In this document: piece by piece, positions 31,077-40,558 of the stretch
How positions within the stretch are numbered: position 1 is the stretch's first letter
Layout of the letters: every line of letters starts with the position of its first letter
From: Larkinella terrae
GTDB taxonomy: Bacteria; Bacteroidota; Bacteroidia; Cytophagales; Spirosomataceae
Assembly: GCF_009668025.1 (NCBI RefSeq)
Contig: NZ_WJXZ01000015.1
Coordinates: forward strand, 300,316 to 364,315
Direction: 5' to 3'
DNA length: 64,000 nucleotides
Translations under genes and position numbers: made by a program
Notes under the pieces: generated by a model
Seen by the model: the letters and a program-made list of their open reading frames with translations, nothing else
What the model was told of the DNA's origin: nothing
The model's database searches: none

Positions 31077-32717
31077 CTAAATTTTTCGTGCTGTATTGAT
31101 CACATTGACGCCGTTGAAACGGGTGGTCGAACTGCCGTGTGAGACGGCGCTCACCTGCATGGGCTGGCCTTTGCCGTCGAAAAACGAACCGCCCAGGCGG
31201 TAATCCCGCTCGTCGCAGATTTGCGTGCAGGAGTTCCAGAATTCCTGCGTATTCGACTGATAGGCCACGTCTTTCAGCATTCCGGCAATCTGTCCGTTCT
31301 TGATTTCGTAGAACAACTGACCGCCAAACTGAAAGTTATACCGCTGTTGATCAATCGAAAACGAACCATCGCCGATGATGTAAATGCCCTTCTTGACGTC
31401 CTTGATCATCTGCTCCACCGACAACGGCGTTTTGCCAGCCGCCAGCGATACGTTCGCCATCCGCTGAAACTGCACCGAACCCCAACTGTCGGCGTAGCAG
31501 CAGCCTTGCGATTCAGTTTCGCCGAGAATGTGCACCTGATCGCGGATGGCCTGATAGTTCACCAGCGTCCCTTCTTTCACCAGATCCCACTTTTTGCAGG
31601 CCACGCCCTCATCGTCCCAACCCACGGCGCCCAGTGAACCCACCTGCGTTTTGTCGGCAAACAGATTAACCTGCTTGCTGCCGTAATTGAAGTTTTTCGA
31701 TTTCCATTTATCCAGCGTCGCGAAGGATGTTCCGGCAAAATTGGCTTCGTAGCCCAGCACGCGGTCCAGTTCCAGCGGGTGACCCACCGATTCGTGGATA
31801 GTCAGCCAGAGGTGCGATGGGTCCAGAACGAGGTCATATTTTCCGGCTTCGACCGACTTCGCCGTGAGCTTTTGCTTCGCCTGTCTGGCAGCCGCCGTCA
31901 CGTCTTCCAGCATGTCGTAGCCTTTGTTGTAGCGGGTTGTAATACCAGCTATTTTGTCGCTCGGATTCGCCTGCAAATAGTCGTAACCCATGCCCATCGG
32001 CGCGCTCAACTCGCTCCGTGTCTCGAACTTACCGGTTTTCGGGTCGATGGCCGTTACCCGAAACGTCGGCCACATGCGGTGAATGTCCTGATCAATGTAC
32101 GAACCGTCCGACGAAGCGAAGTACTTCTGTTCGTTGACCATGAATAATACCGAATTGACGTAATTAGCGCCGTTTTTCAAAGCAGCGTCGTTAACTGTCA
32201 GCAACAGATCGACCTTCTCTTTGATGGGCACTTCAAAGGCGTTTTTTTTGATCGGCGCCTTCCAGCTTACTTCGCCAAACCCTTTTTGCGGGGCAAGCTG
32301 CACCGGCTGTTTGATCAAGCGGGCGTTGGCTTTGGCAATCGCTACGGCTTCTTCGGCGGCTTTAGCGGTTTGGGCTTCGCTTTTGGCGTCGACCACGGAC
32401 GCAAATCCCCAGCAGCCATCGACAATCACACGCACGCCGACCCCGAAAGACTCGGTATTGACAATGTTTTGCACTTTGTCTTCGCGCGTGGTTACAAATT
32501 GCCGCAGATACCGGCCAATCCGAATATCGGTGTAACTGGCTCCTTTGGCTTTAGCGGCATTCAGGGCGGCATCGGCCAGCCGTTTTTTGACGGCCACTTC
32601 TAAACCGGGTTCCAGCAGGGCTTCCGGCGCAACCGAGCGACCAAAAACCGGGCTGTTGGGCAACATGAGCGCACCGGTGCCCAATCCGGTTAGCTGGAGA
32701 AAATCTCGACGGTTCAA
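31077..32717 (-). CDS. TldD-like metalloprotease subunit with Tat-like signal (copy 1)
   Basis: The 546-residue protein carries the TldD metal motif in LTIHESVGHPLELDRVLGYEANFAG. The N-terminus NRRDFLQLTGLGTGALML resembles a twin-arginine signal, suggesting export, unlike cytoplasmic E. coli TldD. The only near start that gives this N-terminus is TTG at 32717 (an in-frame TAA lies seven codons upstream). It pairs with the PmbA-like gene downstream and is a paralogue of the gene at 36995-38638. Confidence 0.87.
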   Translation of the reverse strand: MNRRDFLQLTGLGTGALMLPNSPVFGRSVAPEALLEPGLEVAVKKRLADAALNAAKAKGASYTDIRIGRYLRQFVTTREDKVQNIVNTESFGVGVRVIVDGCWGFASVVDAKSEAQTAKAAEEAVAIAKANARLIKQPVQLAPQKGFGEVSWKAPIKKNAFEVPIKEKVDLLLTVNDAALKNGANYVNSVLFMVNEQKYFASSDGSYIDQDIHRMWPTFRVTAIDPKTGKFETRSELSAPMGMGYDYLQANPSDKIAGITTRYNKGYDMLEDVTAAARQAKQKLTAKSVEAGKYDLVLDPSHLWLTIHESVGHPLELDRVLGYEANFAGTSFATLDKWKSKNFNYGSKQVNLFADKTQVGSLGAVGWDDEGVACKKWDLVKEGTLVNYQAIRDQVHILGETESQGCCYADSWGSVQFQRMANVSLAAGKTPLSVEQMIKDVKKGIYIIGDGSFSIDQQRYNFQFGGQLFYEIKNGQIAGMLKDVAYQSNTQEFWNSCTQICDERDYRLGGSFFDGKGQPMQVSAVSHGSSTTRFNGVNVINTARKI

Positions 32718-32944
32718 AATCTGTTTGTGATAAAGTTAGGTAGTTCAATTTAAACGAAATTCAATCCCAATCGAATGAATTTATTTTAAAAAAGGAATAA
32801 ATAATAGTAAATCCTCCTTTAATCTAACCGGCTTCCGGGCGTCGGAGCATCGTCAATAGCCAGTTGGATTCCGGCTAAAATGCAACATTCCTACATCGAA
32901 ACGATCCCCCATTCTGCGGGATATTGGCTATTTCAGGGAAGCAT

Positions 32945-35410
32945 TTACCGGGCACCTTTCCGGATCACTAGCGGCTCACCCATCGAGCGGATTTCCATTT
33001 TGGCCGTTGCGGTTTTCGATCCCCGAAAAACACCGTCGAGCCGGATCACGTTGGAGCCGTTGGTCAGTTTGGGAATACCGGCGGGCAAATCAATGGTTTT
33101 CAGCAGATGCCACTGGCGATCCAGCAGCATTACGGTTTTTCCGTCGCATTGCACAAGCTGGTTTTCGTCCAGTGAAAACGGGAGTTCGATCCGGCTGTAG
33201 TTATTGATTTCGATTACCGGATTTTCCAGCACGGAATTCATGCCTTTTTCGCCTGCCAGCAGTTGCAGCGTAAACCGCAGCGGTTGTTCGGCATTCGGAT
33301 TCGTGAATGCGAAGGTCGAAGCGACCGGTTCGCCGGGTTGCCGGACTTTCTGTTCGTGAACCAGGTACGCCTGATGAACCGGCGCTAACCGCCAGACGCC
33401 ATCGCCCGCGCTTTCCAGATGAAATTCCCGGCTGATGTCGCGCAACTGCTGTTTTTGTTCCGCCGAAAACACACCGGACCGGCGGGCCGTTTCCCAGACA
33501 TTGATGGTCGTTAACAGCGCGTCGCCGGAACCGTGTTTGCGCAAATCATCGATCGACGTGGCCAGTCCAAATCCGGCGTCGAAACCGGCGGCCCGGGCAA
33601 GCATCCACTCCAGGTCTTCGAGACTGGTTTCCGGCTTGATACTAAACCAGCCCAACATGCCCGGCATGAGATTGCGCCGGAAATAATCCTGATTTTTCAG
33701 CCGGTACTGCGTCTGGCTTTCCCGAAAGCCCGCATACCAGGGTTCGCCCCAGTTCATGCGCGTGAACGAGTGCCAGAAATAATGCCCCGGCGTGCTGGCA
33801 TCGGTGATCACGGTGCCTTTCAACCCCGGTTTCAACTGATCATACCAGGTTTTCACAAACAACTGAATCCCGTACTGGCCCATGCCGGTAGCCCAGGTGC
33901 CCTCCAGCCCATCGAACGAAATCTGGCGCAACCCGGTTTCGTTGTAGAGTTTCGCCAGTGTACCGGCCATTTCTTCCTGCAGCGGATAATCGGCCAGAAA
34001 AACCTGGTAGCCGTGGTCCATCAGTTTACCGATCTCCGCGCCCGACGGATGGCTTTGCGGAGTGGTTTTGAAAGCGCCACGCACGCAATCCAGCAACGTC
34101 CACGGAGCCGTAGCCGATACCGCCCGGTATCGGATTAGCTCGCTGCCCACCACCACGGCTTTGAGCGTATTGTTCTTCATTTGGTTGAAAAACTCGGGCG
34201 ACTGAATCACGATCTGCGTAGCCTTTTCGTCGACCGGAGCCGTCAGCGCGCTTGTACCCACTTTGGCCAGCCGCCGGTCCGGAACCGGCGTTACGTAAGG
34301 ATCATTGGTCGTAATAAAATTGGACAAGGTATGCACACCCACCTTCAACCCGGCGGCTTCGGCTTTCGCAACACATGCGCGCAGGCTGGCCCAGTTGTTC
34401 GGAAACTCGTTGCTGTTCAGCTTAAAATGCCCCCAGGTGTCGAACGGGCCACCGTGATAAAAGTATTGCAGACCGGCTTTTTTCGTCAGGCTGATCACTT
34501 CATCGACGTTGTTTTCGCCAAAATTCAGGATGAGGTACGACGCCGTCGCCAGTGGATTTCGTTTGGCCCACACGCCGTCGAGCATCGGGTGCGGCAGCCC
34601 TTCACCCAGCTCTATTTTCTCAATAACCGGCAAAAGCTGCGCTTCAGGCGCACCCCACAACGCGATTTTGGAACCAATCACACCGCCGTCTTTAAAAGCC
34701 GGGGCGACATAGTTTTTGTGTTCCCAGTTGGCAATAACCCGGTCGGTAAACCGGTTCCGGCAATAGGCTTGCAAAACACTGCCAGACGACGTGGGTTTTG
34801 CGGTTTGCCCCCGGTAAAGCACTTTCTGATCGCTGGCAATATCCACCAGTGAATTGGTCTGGAAAATGTCGTAAGCCGGGTCGATGTCATTCTCATACGT
34901 TGGATAACCGCCCAGTGTTTTGACGTTCAGCGCCTGAATCCCGATCCCGAACGTTCCGTCGTGCACCACGCCAACGGTTTCGCCGATCTGCTGACTAATT
35001 GTAGTCGGATAAGGCCCCCAGACCACCAGCTTTATATCGTTGCGGGGTGTCAGCGAAAGCAGTTCGAAACGCAGGTAACTTCCTTTGTTTTCGGCCAATA
35101 TCGTGGCCGAATACCCGTTGGGATACTGCAGAATCAGTCGCTTTTTGGCGGCATTATACGTCATCGCCAGCGGTTTTATCACGACCGAATCCTGCATCAG
35201 CGAAAGCAACGGCGCCGTTTCGCCCCTGGGCACATACTCTCTGGAAGTCGCTTTATCGATCAGGCTGTACAGATTACCGGACTGGTCGAAACTGAATCGG
35301 AGATAATCGGTGGCAAAGGTCGTTGAAGTCGGTGGACGCCAGGCTGAAAAACCGGCCAGCAGGATCAGGCCAACCATACTTCGGAAATAATTCGGGAACA
35401 GGCCGTTCAT
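32945..35410 (-). CDS. Large exported glycosidase-like protein of unknown specificity
   Basis: The 821-residue protein starts at ATG 35410 with a signal sequence (NYFRSMVGLILLAGFSAW). A beta-sandwich-like N-terminal third is followed by a TIM-barrel-like centre (YLILNFGENNVDEVISLTKKAGLQYFYHGGPF, LKVGVHTLSNFI, GLRQISFDGLEGTW, VITDASTPGHYFWHSF), where DGLEG offers acidic catalytic candidates, and a C-terminal beta domain. This is the layout of many GH-clan D-like enzymes, but I do not recognise the family. It sits between the two tldD/pmbA pairs on the same strand. Confidence 0.6.
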   Translation of the reverse strand: MNGLFPNYFRSMVGLILLAGFSAWRPPTSTTFATDYLRFSFDQSGNLYSLIDKATSREYVPRGETAPLLSLMQDSVVIKPLAMTYNAAKKRLILQYPNGYSATILAENKGSYLRFELLSLTPRNDIKLVVWGPYPTTISQQIGETVGVVHDGTFGIGIQALNVKTLGGYPTYENDIDPAYDIFQTNSLVDIASDQKVLYRGQTAKPTSSGSVLQAYCRNRFTDRVIANWEHKNYVAPAFKDGGVIGSKIALWGAPEAQLLPVIEKIELGEGLPHPMLDGVWAKRNPLATASYLILNFGENNVDEVISLTKKAGLQYFYHGGPFDTWGHFKLNSNEFPNNWASLRACVAKAEAAGLKVGVHTLSNFITTNDPYVTPVPDRRLAKVGTSALTAPVDEKATQIVIQSPEFFNQMKNNTLKAVVVGSELIRYRAVSATAPWTLLDCVRGAFKTTPQSHPSGAEIGKLMDHGYQVFLADYPLQEEMAGTLAKLYNETGLRQISFDGLEGTWATGMGQYGIQLFVKTWYDQLKPGLKGTVITDASTPGHYFWHSFTRMNWGEPWYAGFRESQTQYRLKNQDYFRRNLMPGMLGWFSIKPETSLEDLEWMLARAAGFDAGFGLATSIDDLRKHGSGDALLTTINVWETARRSGVFSAEQKQQLRDISREFHLESAGDGVWRLAPVHQAYLVHEQKVRQPGEPVASTFAFTNPNAEQPLRFTLQLLAGEKGMNSVLENPVIEINNYSRIELPFSLDENQLVQCDGKTVMLLDRQWHLLKTIDLPAGIPKLTNGSNVIRLDGVFRGSKTATAKMEIRSMGEPLVIRKGAR

Positions 35411-35488
35411 GGGAATGAAAGTGGGTAGGTGCGCAAAATACGAGTTTATTTCACGCACCTGCCGTTTTTGCCAATGGGCGAAAAAGCA

Positions 35489-36838
35489 CTACACCGCATC
35501 CGACAGCGAGCTGAACGTAAAATCGCGAATTTTCATCGGCGGTATCAGGTTCCCCGCTGAACGTACAGCTTTTCCCAGGGCTTCAATGTTGTTGAGCATA
35601 ATCACCGGGCTTTCGTTGAACCGGAAGTTCTTGATCGGGTATTTGATCTGTCCGTTTTCGATCAGAAATGTTCCGTCGCGGGTCAAACCGGTATACAACA
35701 GCGTTTGCGGATCGACGGCGCGGATGTACCAAAACCGGGTAACCAAAACCCCTTTTTGGGTACTTTTAATTAAATCAAGCAGCGACTGATTGCCGCCCTG
35801 CATGATGAAGCCGCCGGACGGTGGCACGGCCTTGACGTTGTTTTTCTGCGCCCAATACCGCGAATAACTCATGTTTTTGATGATGCCGTTTTCGACCCAC
35901 AGCGTCTTTTCCTGCGGGCGGCCATCAACTCCGCCCCCGCCAAACCGTCCGCCACCACCGCCGGTAAAGGGTGAACCCGGAATTTCGACATTGGCCGGAT
36001 CGGAATAAATCGTGATGCGTTCGTCGAAGAATTTCTCGCCCAGCCGCGTCCCACCGCCTTTCCGGCTCAGAAAACTTCGGCCTTCTTCGGCGTTCCGCGC
36101 ATCCAGACTGCCCATCATCAGGTTAATGAGGTCACCAGCGGCCGTCGGCTCCAGAATCACCGTGTACTTCCCCGGTTCCAGGGCTTTGGCGTTAACGGAA
36201 GCCAGTGCCTTGGCCATCGCTACTTCAGTGGCCTCTTTGGTACTTAATTTCGCCACGTCGTTGACATCGCGGGAAGCATACCCCGATCCCGTGCCGTCGG
36301 CCGTTCGGGTTGTCACAGAAAAGGCAACTGACGTAAACGGGTTGTAACCAAACAAACCCTTACTGTTGCCAATAGCTGAAAAACCGGTCGTATCTTCCAG
36401 GTAACCGGCTGCGGTCAACTTCTTTTTGTTACAGGGTTCAATGCTGTCGAAAGCCGCCTGAGCCCGGAACTCCGGATTGATCCTGGCCGTACTTTCGGCG
36501 TAGGATGCGGTTTCGATGTACTTCTGCGGCCCCAGCATCGGCACATATTCCGGGTTTTCGGGGGCCAGCTGCGCGATTTCCTCCGCCCGCCGGACGGTTT
36601 TTTCCAGCGACTGGTCGTCAAATTCGTTGATGGTTGCCGAACCGACTTTTTTCCCAAAAACCGCCGTAACGGCCAGCGCCAGGTTATCGGTCTCGCCACT
36701 CGTCGAAACCGTATTTCTGGCGTAGCGGATGTTACCGGTGCGGTTTCCGGACAAGCTCACACTGGTTTCGTCAGCCTTGGAATACCCCAAAACCTTATCA
36801 ATTATCTTTTTCGCTTCTTCTTTCGTTAGGATGGCCAT
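35489..36838 (-). CDS. TldE/PmbA-like metalloprotease subunit (copy 2)
   Basis: The 449-residue paralogue of the copy at 29621-30955 keeps GNRTGNIRYARNTVSTSG, AQLAPENPEYVPMLGP and SPVIMLNNIEALGKA and the closing MKIRDFTFSSLSDAV (MKIREFTFSSLSDAV in copy 1). It has a Gly-rich insert (TGGGGGRFGGGGVDG) around residue 320 that copy 1 lacks. Start is ATG 36838. It lies 156 bases after tldD copy 2 with an inverted repeat between, the same arrangement as copy 1. Confidence 0.88.
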   Translation of the reverse strand: MAILTKEEAKKIIDKVLGYSKADETSVSLSGNRTGNIRYARNTVSTSGETDNLALAVTAVFGKKVGSATINEFDDQSLEKTVRRAEEIAQLAPENPEYVPMLGPQKYIETASYAESTARINPEFRAQAAFDSIEPCNKKKLTAAGYLEDTTGFSAIGNSKGLFGYNPFTSVAFSVTTRTADGTGSGYASRDVNDVAKLSTKEATEVAMAKALASVNAKALEPGKYTVILEPTAAGDLINLMMGSLDARNAEEGRSFLSRKGGGTRLGEKFFDERITIYSDPANVEIPGSPFTGGGGGRFGGGGVDGRPQEKTLWVENGIIKNMSYSRYWAQKNNVKAVPPSGGFIMQGGNQSLLDLIKSTQKGVLVTRFWYIRAVDPQTLLYTGLTRDGTFLIENGQIKYPIKNFRFNESPVIMLNNIEALGKAVRSAGNLIPPMKIRDFTFSSLSDAV

Positions 36839-36848
36839 GTTTATGGAG

Positions 36849-36972
36849 GTTTACGGTATACGGTTTTCGGTGCGGTTCCCCGCCGGGACTGACGCATACA
36901 TTTCTACACATCTGTAGCACTTCATTAAGCACGCGTCAGTCCCGGCGGGGAACCGCACCGAAAACCGTAAAC
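36849..36972. repeat. Word-built inverted repeat (TTTACGG/TTTTCGG type), copy 2
   Basis: A perfect 37-base arm (36859-36895) pairs with 36933-36969; the left side has an additional TTTACGG word at 36850-36857. The inner part is a GC-rich word (GGTTCCCCGCCGGGACTGACG) not seen in copy 1. The loop is 37 bases. It starts 11 bases from the PmbA-like start codon. Confidence 0.94.
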
Positions 36973-36994
36973 TGAATACACCGAATACTGATTC

Positions 36995-38638
36995 TCAAAT
37001 CTTCCGCCCAGTATTGATCACATTGACGCCGTTGAAGCGGGTAGAAGGGCAGCCGTGCGAGACGGCACTCACTTGCGAAGGCTGGCCCTTGCCGTCAAAA
37101 AACGAACCGAATGTCCGGTAATCGTCCTTGTCGCAGAGCTGCGCGCAGGAGTTCCAGAATTCCTGTGTGTTCGACTGGTAGGCTACATCGTCGAGCATTC
37201 CGGCAATCTGTCCGTTCCTGATTTCGTAGAACAACTGACCGCCAAACTGGAAGTTATACCGCTGTTGATCAATGGAATACGAACCGCGCCCGAGAATGTA
37301 AATGCCCTTATCAACGCCCTTGATCATGTCGGAAACGCTGCGCTTTTCAGCCGACGGTTTTAGCGACACATTGGGCATTCGCTGAAACTGGATCGAATCC
37401 CAGTTGTCGGCGTAGCAGCAACCATTCGATTCGGTGCCGCCCAGAATTTTGACCTGATCGCGAATGGCCTGGTAATTCACCAAAATACCGTCCTTGATCA
37501 AATCCCATTCTTTGCCGGGAACACCTTCGTCGTCGTAGCCGACGGTTCCGAGGGTGTACGGCTGGGTTTTATCGGCCACAATATTGACCAGTTTACTGCC
37601 GTACTGAAAGTTTTTCGATTTCCATTTGTCGAGCGTCGCGAAGCTCGTTCCGGCGTAATTGGCTTCGTAGCCCAGCACGCGGTCGAGTTCCGTGGCGTGG
37701 CCGACTGATTCGTGGATGGTCAGGCCGAGGTGATTGGGGTCCAGCACCAGGTCGTATTTCCCCGGCTGAACCGGTTTGGCCGCGAGTTTTTCCTTGGCCT
37801 GCCGGGCCGCTGCGGTCGCGTCCTCCACCATGTCGTAGGAATTGCGGTAGCTGATCAGCCCGTTCGGACCGGCAATTTTGTCGGATGCCGAGCCGTCGAG
37901 GTATTCGTACCCCATGCCCATGGGCGAACTGAGCGCATCGCGGGTTTTGAATTTTCCAGCCTGCCGGTCCACCGCCGTTACGGTAAACGTCGGCCAGATG
38001 CGGTGAATGTCCTGATCGATATACGACCCGTCCGTCGAGGCAAAATACTTTTGTTCGTTGATAAAGAACAGGTTAGACGTCACAAAACCGGCACCGTTTT
38101 TCATCGCTTCGCCGTTGACCTTCATCAGCAAATCGATTTTTTCCTGAACCGGCACCTCAAAAGCGTTTTTCTTCAAAGGCGTTTTCCAGCTTACTTCGCC
38201 GACGCCCTTCTGCGGAGCCAGGTCGACCGGTTCTTTCTGAAGTTTGGAATTGGCTTTGGCGATGGCCACGGCGGTTTCGGCACATTTGGCAATGGCCTCG
38301 GGCCGGACGTCGCTGGTGGCCGAAAAGCCCCAGGTGCCGTTGGCAATCACCCGGATCCCCACCCCGTACGACTCCGCATTGGTGATGTTTTGCACCTTCA
38401 TTTCCCGCGTGAACAGGAATTGCTGCAAATACCGCCCGATCCGCACATCCGCATACGTCGCTCCTTTGCTTTTGGCCGCATTCAGGGCCACGTCGGCCAG
38501 CTTCTTTTTCAGGGCTGCATCGGCACGTGGTTCTAGCAGTTGTGACAACGGAACCGCACTGCCCAGCACGGGAATGGAGCTGCCCATCAGGGCACTCATT
38601 CCCAAACCGGAGAGTTGGATAAAATCCCTTCTTCTCAT
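36995..38638 (-). CDS. TldD-like metalloprotease subunit with Tat-like signal (copy 2)
   Basis: The 547-residue protein contains LTIHESVGHATELDRVLGYEANYAG with the TldD HExxxH motif and begins MRRRDFIQLSGLGMSALMG, a clear twin-arginine-like signal. Both ends closely parallel copy 1, including the C-terminal VSHGCPSTRFNGVNVINTGRKI region. An ATG start is present here, supporting the same N-terminus for copy 1, which uses TTG. With the PmbA-like partner it probably forms an exported heteromeric protease. Confidence 0.9.
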   Translation of the reverse strand: MRRRDFIQLSGLGMSALMGSSIPVLGSAVPLSQLLEPRADAALKKKLADVALNAAKSKGATYADVRIGRYLQQFLFTREMKVQNITNAESYGVGIRVIANGTWGFSATSDVRPEAIAKCAETAVAIAKANSKLQKEPVDLAPQKGVGEVSWKTPLKKNAFEVPVQEKIDLLMKVNGEAMKNGAGFVTSNLFFINEQKYFASTDGSYIDQDIHRIWPTFTVTAVDRQAGKFKTRDALSSPMGMGYEYLDGSASDKIAGPNGLISYRNSYDMVEDATAAARQAKEKLAAKPVQPGKYDLVLDPNHLGLTIHESVGHATELDRVLGYEANYAGTSFATLDKWKSKNFQYGSKLVNIVADKTQPYTLGTVGYDDEGVPGKEWDLIKDGILVNYQAIRDQVKILGGTESNGCCYADNWDSIQFQRMPNVSLKPSAEKRSVSDMIKGVDKGIYILGRGSYSIDQQRYNFQFGGQLFYEIRNGQIAGMLDDVAYQSNTQEFWNSCAQLCDKDDYRTFGSFFDGKGQPSQVSAVSHGCPSTRFNGVNVINTGRKI

Positions 38639-38806
38639 TTTTTGTTGATGAATTAGTGTATGGCGATTGGTTAGGGTATACTACAAATTTGGAATTTACT
38701 TCCTGCAAAAAAGGTAATCTGTCGAAAAATCGGTGAGTTTTGCTACACGAAAATCGTTAAAAATAGCCAGATGGGCAAAAAGCTGTTTGCTTTTAATGCA
38801 AAAAGG

Positions 38807-39254
38807 CAACAACCCCAACGGGGTTGACTCTGGATAACCCCGGATGGAATCCGGGGTACCAAGCTAACCACTATCGCAGCAACCCCAACGGGGTTGCCTG
38901 TGGATAACCCCGGATGCAATCCGGGGCACCAAGCTAACCCATATATCAATCACAACCCCGGAGGGGTTGACTTTGAACAGTCCGGAGCCAGAGTGAAGCC
39001 ACGTCACAGGAGCATGGTTAGTCAACCCCTCCGGGGTTGCCGCAGGCAGGCATTATCCTGGTACCCCGGATTGTATCCGGGGTCATCCAGAGTCAACCCC
39101 GTTGGGGTTGCTGCGATAGTGGTTAGCTTGGTACCCCGGATTCCATCCGGGGTTATCCAGAGTCAACCCCGTTGGGGTTGTTGTGCGACAGCGGTTTGGC
39201 TAGGGCTCCCCGGATTACATCCGGGGTTATCCAGAGTCAACCCCGCCGGGGTTG
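38807..39254. repeat. Compound array of two hairpin types with a perfect 90-base inverted repeat
   Basis: The 631-base gap between the TldD gene and the SGNH gene holds no gene. Seven copies of hairpin A (CAACCCC-nnn-GGGGTTG; at 38810, 38880, 38953, 39023, 39094, 39164, 39238) alternate with five of hairpin B (CCCCGGAT-nnn-ATCCGGGG; at 38838, 38908, 39064, 39134, 39208), joined by linkers such as GGTACCAAGCTAACC. The left half runs in one orientation and the right half in the other; 38807-38896 and 39094-39183 are exact reverse complements (90 bases). The centre (38970-39022) is degenerate. Confidence 0.95.
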
Positions 39255-39269
39255 TTCGATAACGGGCGG

Positions 39270-40532
39270 TTACTTTTCCAGCTTTCCGATGATCAGTAAC
39301 TGGCTGGCATAACCGGCATTTTCGGCATACCGGCGCGGATCGGTGATGGTCTGATCCCGTTTTTTCAGGATGGCGGCTTTGTCTAGCGGCTCCGGCGAAA
39401 CCGTCAGCGTAACGGTGTGCGTTCCGGCTTCCAGCGTCGGCAGAAAAAAATAGTGCGAGCGGTAATAGGTGGCATAACTGTCGAAACGGGGATACAGAGC
39501 CCCCGGCGTACCGTCGATCGTGACGGCATACTGACCGCAACCGGGCCCAATGACATCGTATAAACCCGCCATTGTCCCCTTCAGTTTGAATTGAATCGAT
39601 GCGCCCGGCTGATTCGATTTGATCAGGTACGGAAACCGGTTTCGAAGCTGGCGGGCAACCGTGTCATTAGTTGGCGTCAGCTCCTGCCAGTCGCCTTGCC
39701 GGGTGAGCGATTGCACCGAAATCATCTGCGCATCCTCCCAGTTGTCGAACACGAACGGTTTCGGAACCGCATGCGATCCCGGCCGGCCGACGGTCTTCAT
39801 TTCCTGCATCGCCCGGCTGAGGGCTTCGGTGTACAGACGGTGGCCGGTGTCGGAATACGGGTGTGTTTTGTCGGGCGAAAAAACCACTTTATCCGGAAAC
39901 TCTTCTTTTTTACCGCCCCAAACCAGCTTTCCCTGCCGGTCTAACCGAATCACTTCCAATCCCATATGCACCGAAGGAATCTTGTAGTGATTGGCAATTT
40001 CTTCCATTGCCCGCACCGAATTCGGCATTCGGTGTGCGAGCAAAGACGGCGCCATCGACGCGTTCAGCGTATACACGAAGCAAATATCGGTTTTGCGGTT
40101 TTGACGCCAGATTTGCCGAACAATTCCTTCTATTGCTTTGTGAATTTTCGCCGGTTGCTGGCTGCCGTCGTTGACCGCAAATTCGACGAAAACCAAATCC
40201 GGTTTGTGAACCAGCACGTGTTGCTGCAGCCGGAAAACGCCCAGATCCGAGCCGGTTCCGCCGATGGCCGCGTTGATGTGCGTCAGACTGGCTTTTGGAT
40301 ACTGTTCCTGAAACCACTTCAGCGACTGTTCCCGCCAGCCGTTGCCCGCTTCGGTGATGCTGCCGCCAAAATAGGCAATCGAAACCGGGCCGCCTTTCTG
40401 CAGCTTCTGAAAGAAATTGGGCAAGCCGTCCCGAACCAGAAATTCCCGGTTTTCCGACAAGGTATCCGTCTGTGCCTGAACGGAATAGGTAGCTAACGAA
40501 ATTGAAAAAAGTATGAAAATAAAAAACCGCAT
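39270..40532 (-). CDS. Secreted SGNH/GDSL hydrolase
   Basis: The 420-residue protein has a signal peptide (MRFFIFILFSISLATYSVQAQ) and an SGNH fold: the catalytic serine block IAYFGGSITEAGNGWREQ, a glycine/asparagine region (NAAIGGTGSDLG, VFVEFAVNDG) and the DxxH pair in SPDKTHPYSDTGH. A C-terminal beta-sandwich domain (VTIDGTPGALYPRFDSY to TVTLTVSPEP) probably binds carbohydrate. It likely removes acyl groups from glycans outside the cytoplasm. It lies next to other secreted carbohydrate enzymes. Confidence 0.87.
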   Translation of the reverse strand: MRFFIFILFSISLATYSVQAQTDTLSENREFLVRDGLPNFFQKLQKGGPVSIAYFGGSITEAGNGWREQSLKWFQEQYPKASLTHINAAIGGTGSDLGVFRLQQHVLVHKPDLVFVEFAVNDGSQQPAKIHKAIEGIVRQIWRQNRKTDICFVYTLNASMAPSLLAHRMPNSVRAMEEIANHYKIPSVHMGLEVIRLDRQGKLVWGGKKEEFPDKVVFSPDKTHPYSDTGHRLYTEALSRAMQEMKTVGRPGSHAVPKPFVFDNWEDAQMISVQSLTRQGDWQELTPTNDTVARQLRNRFPYLIKSNQPGASIQFKLKGTMAGLYDVIGPGCGQYAVTIDGTPGALYPRFDSYATYYRSHYFFLPTLEAGTHTVTLTVSPEPLDKAAILKKRDQTITDPRRYAENAGYASQLLIIGKLEK

Positions 40533-40558
40533 AGTCAGGTTGTGTCTCCGTTTAAAAT

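Noticed and set aside
38807..39254. Repeat array resembling a CRISPR
   Set aside because: Units are palindromes in both orientations, spacers are not unique or of constant length, and there are no cas genes.
38894..39262. Open frame of 122 codons across the palindrome array
   Set aside because: It is simply the repeat read in one frame; the composition repeats with the hairpin period and there is no family match.
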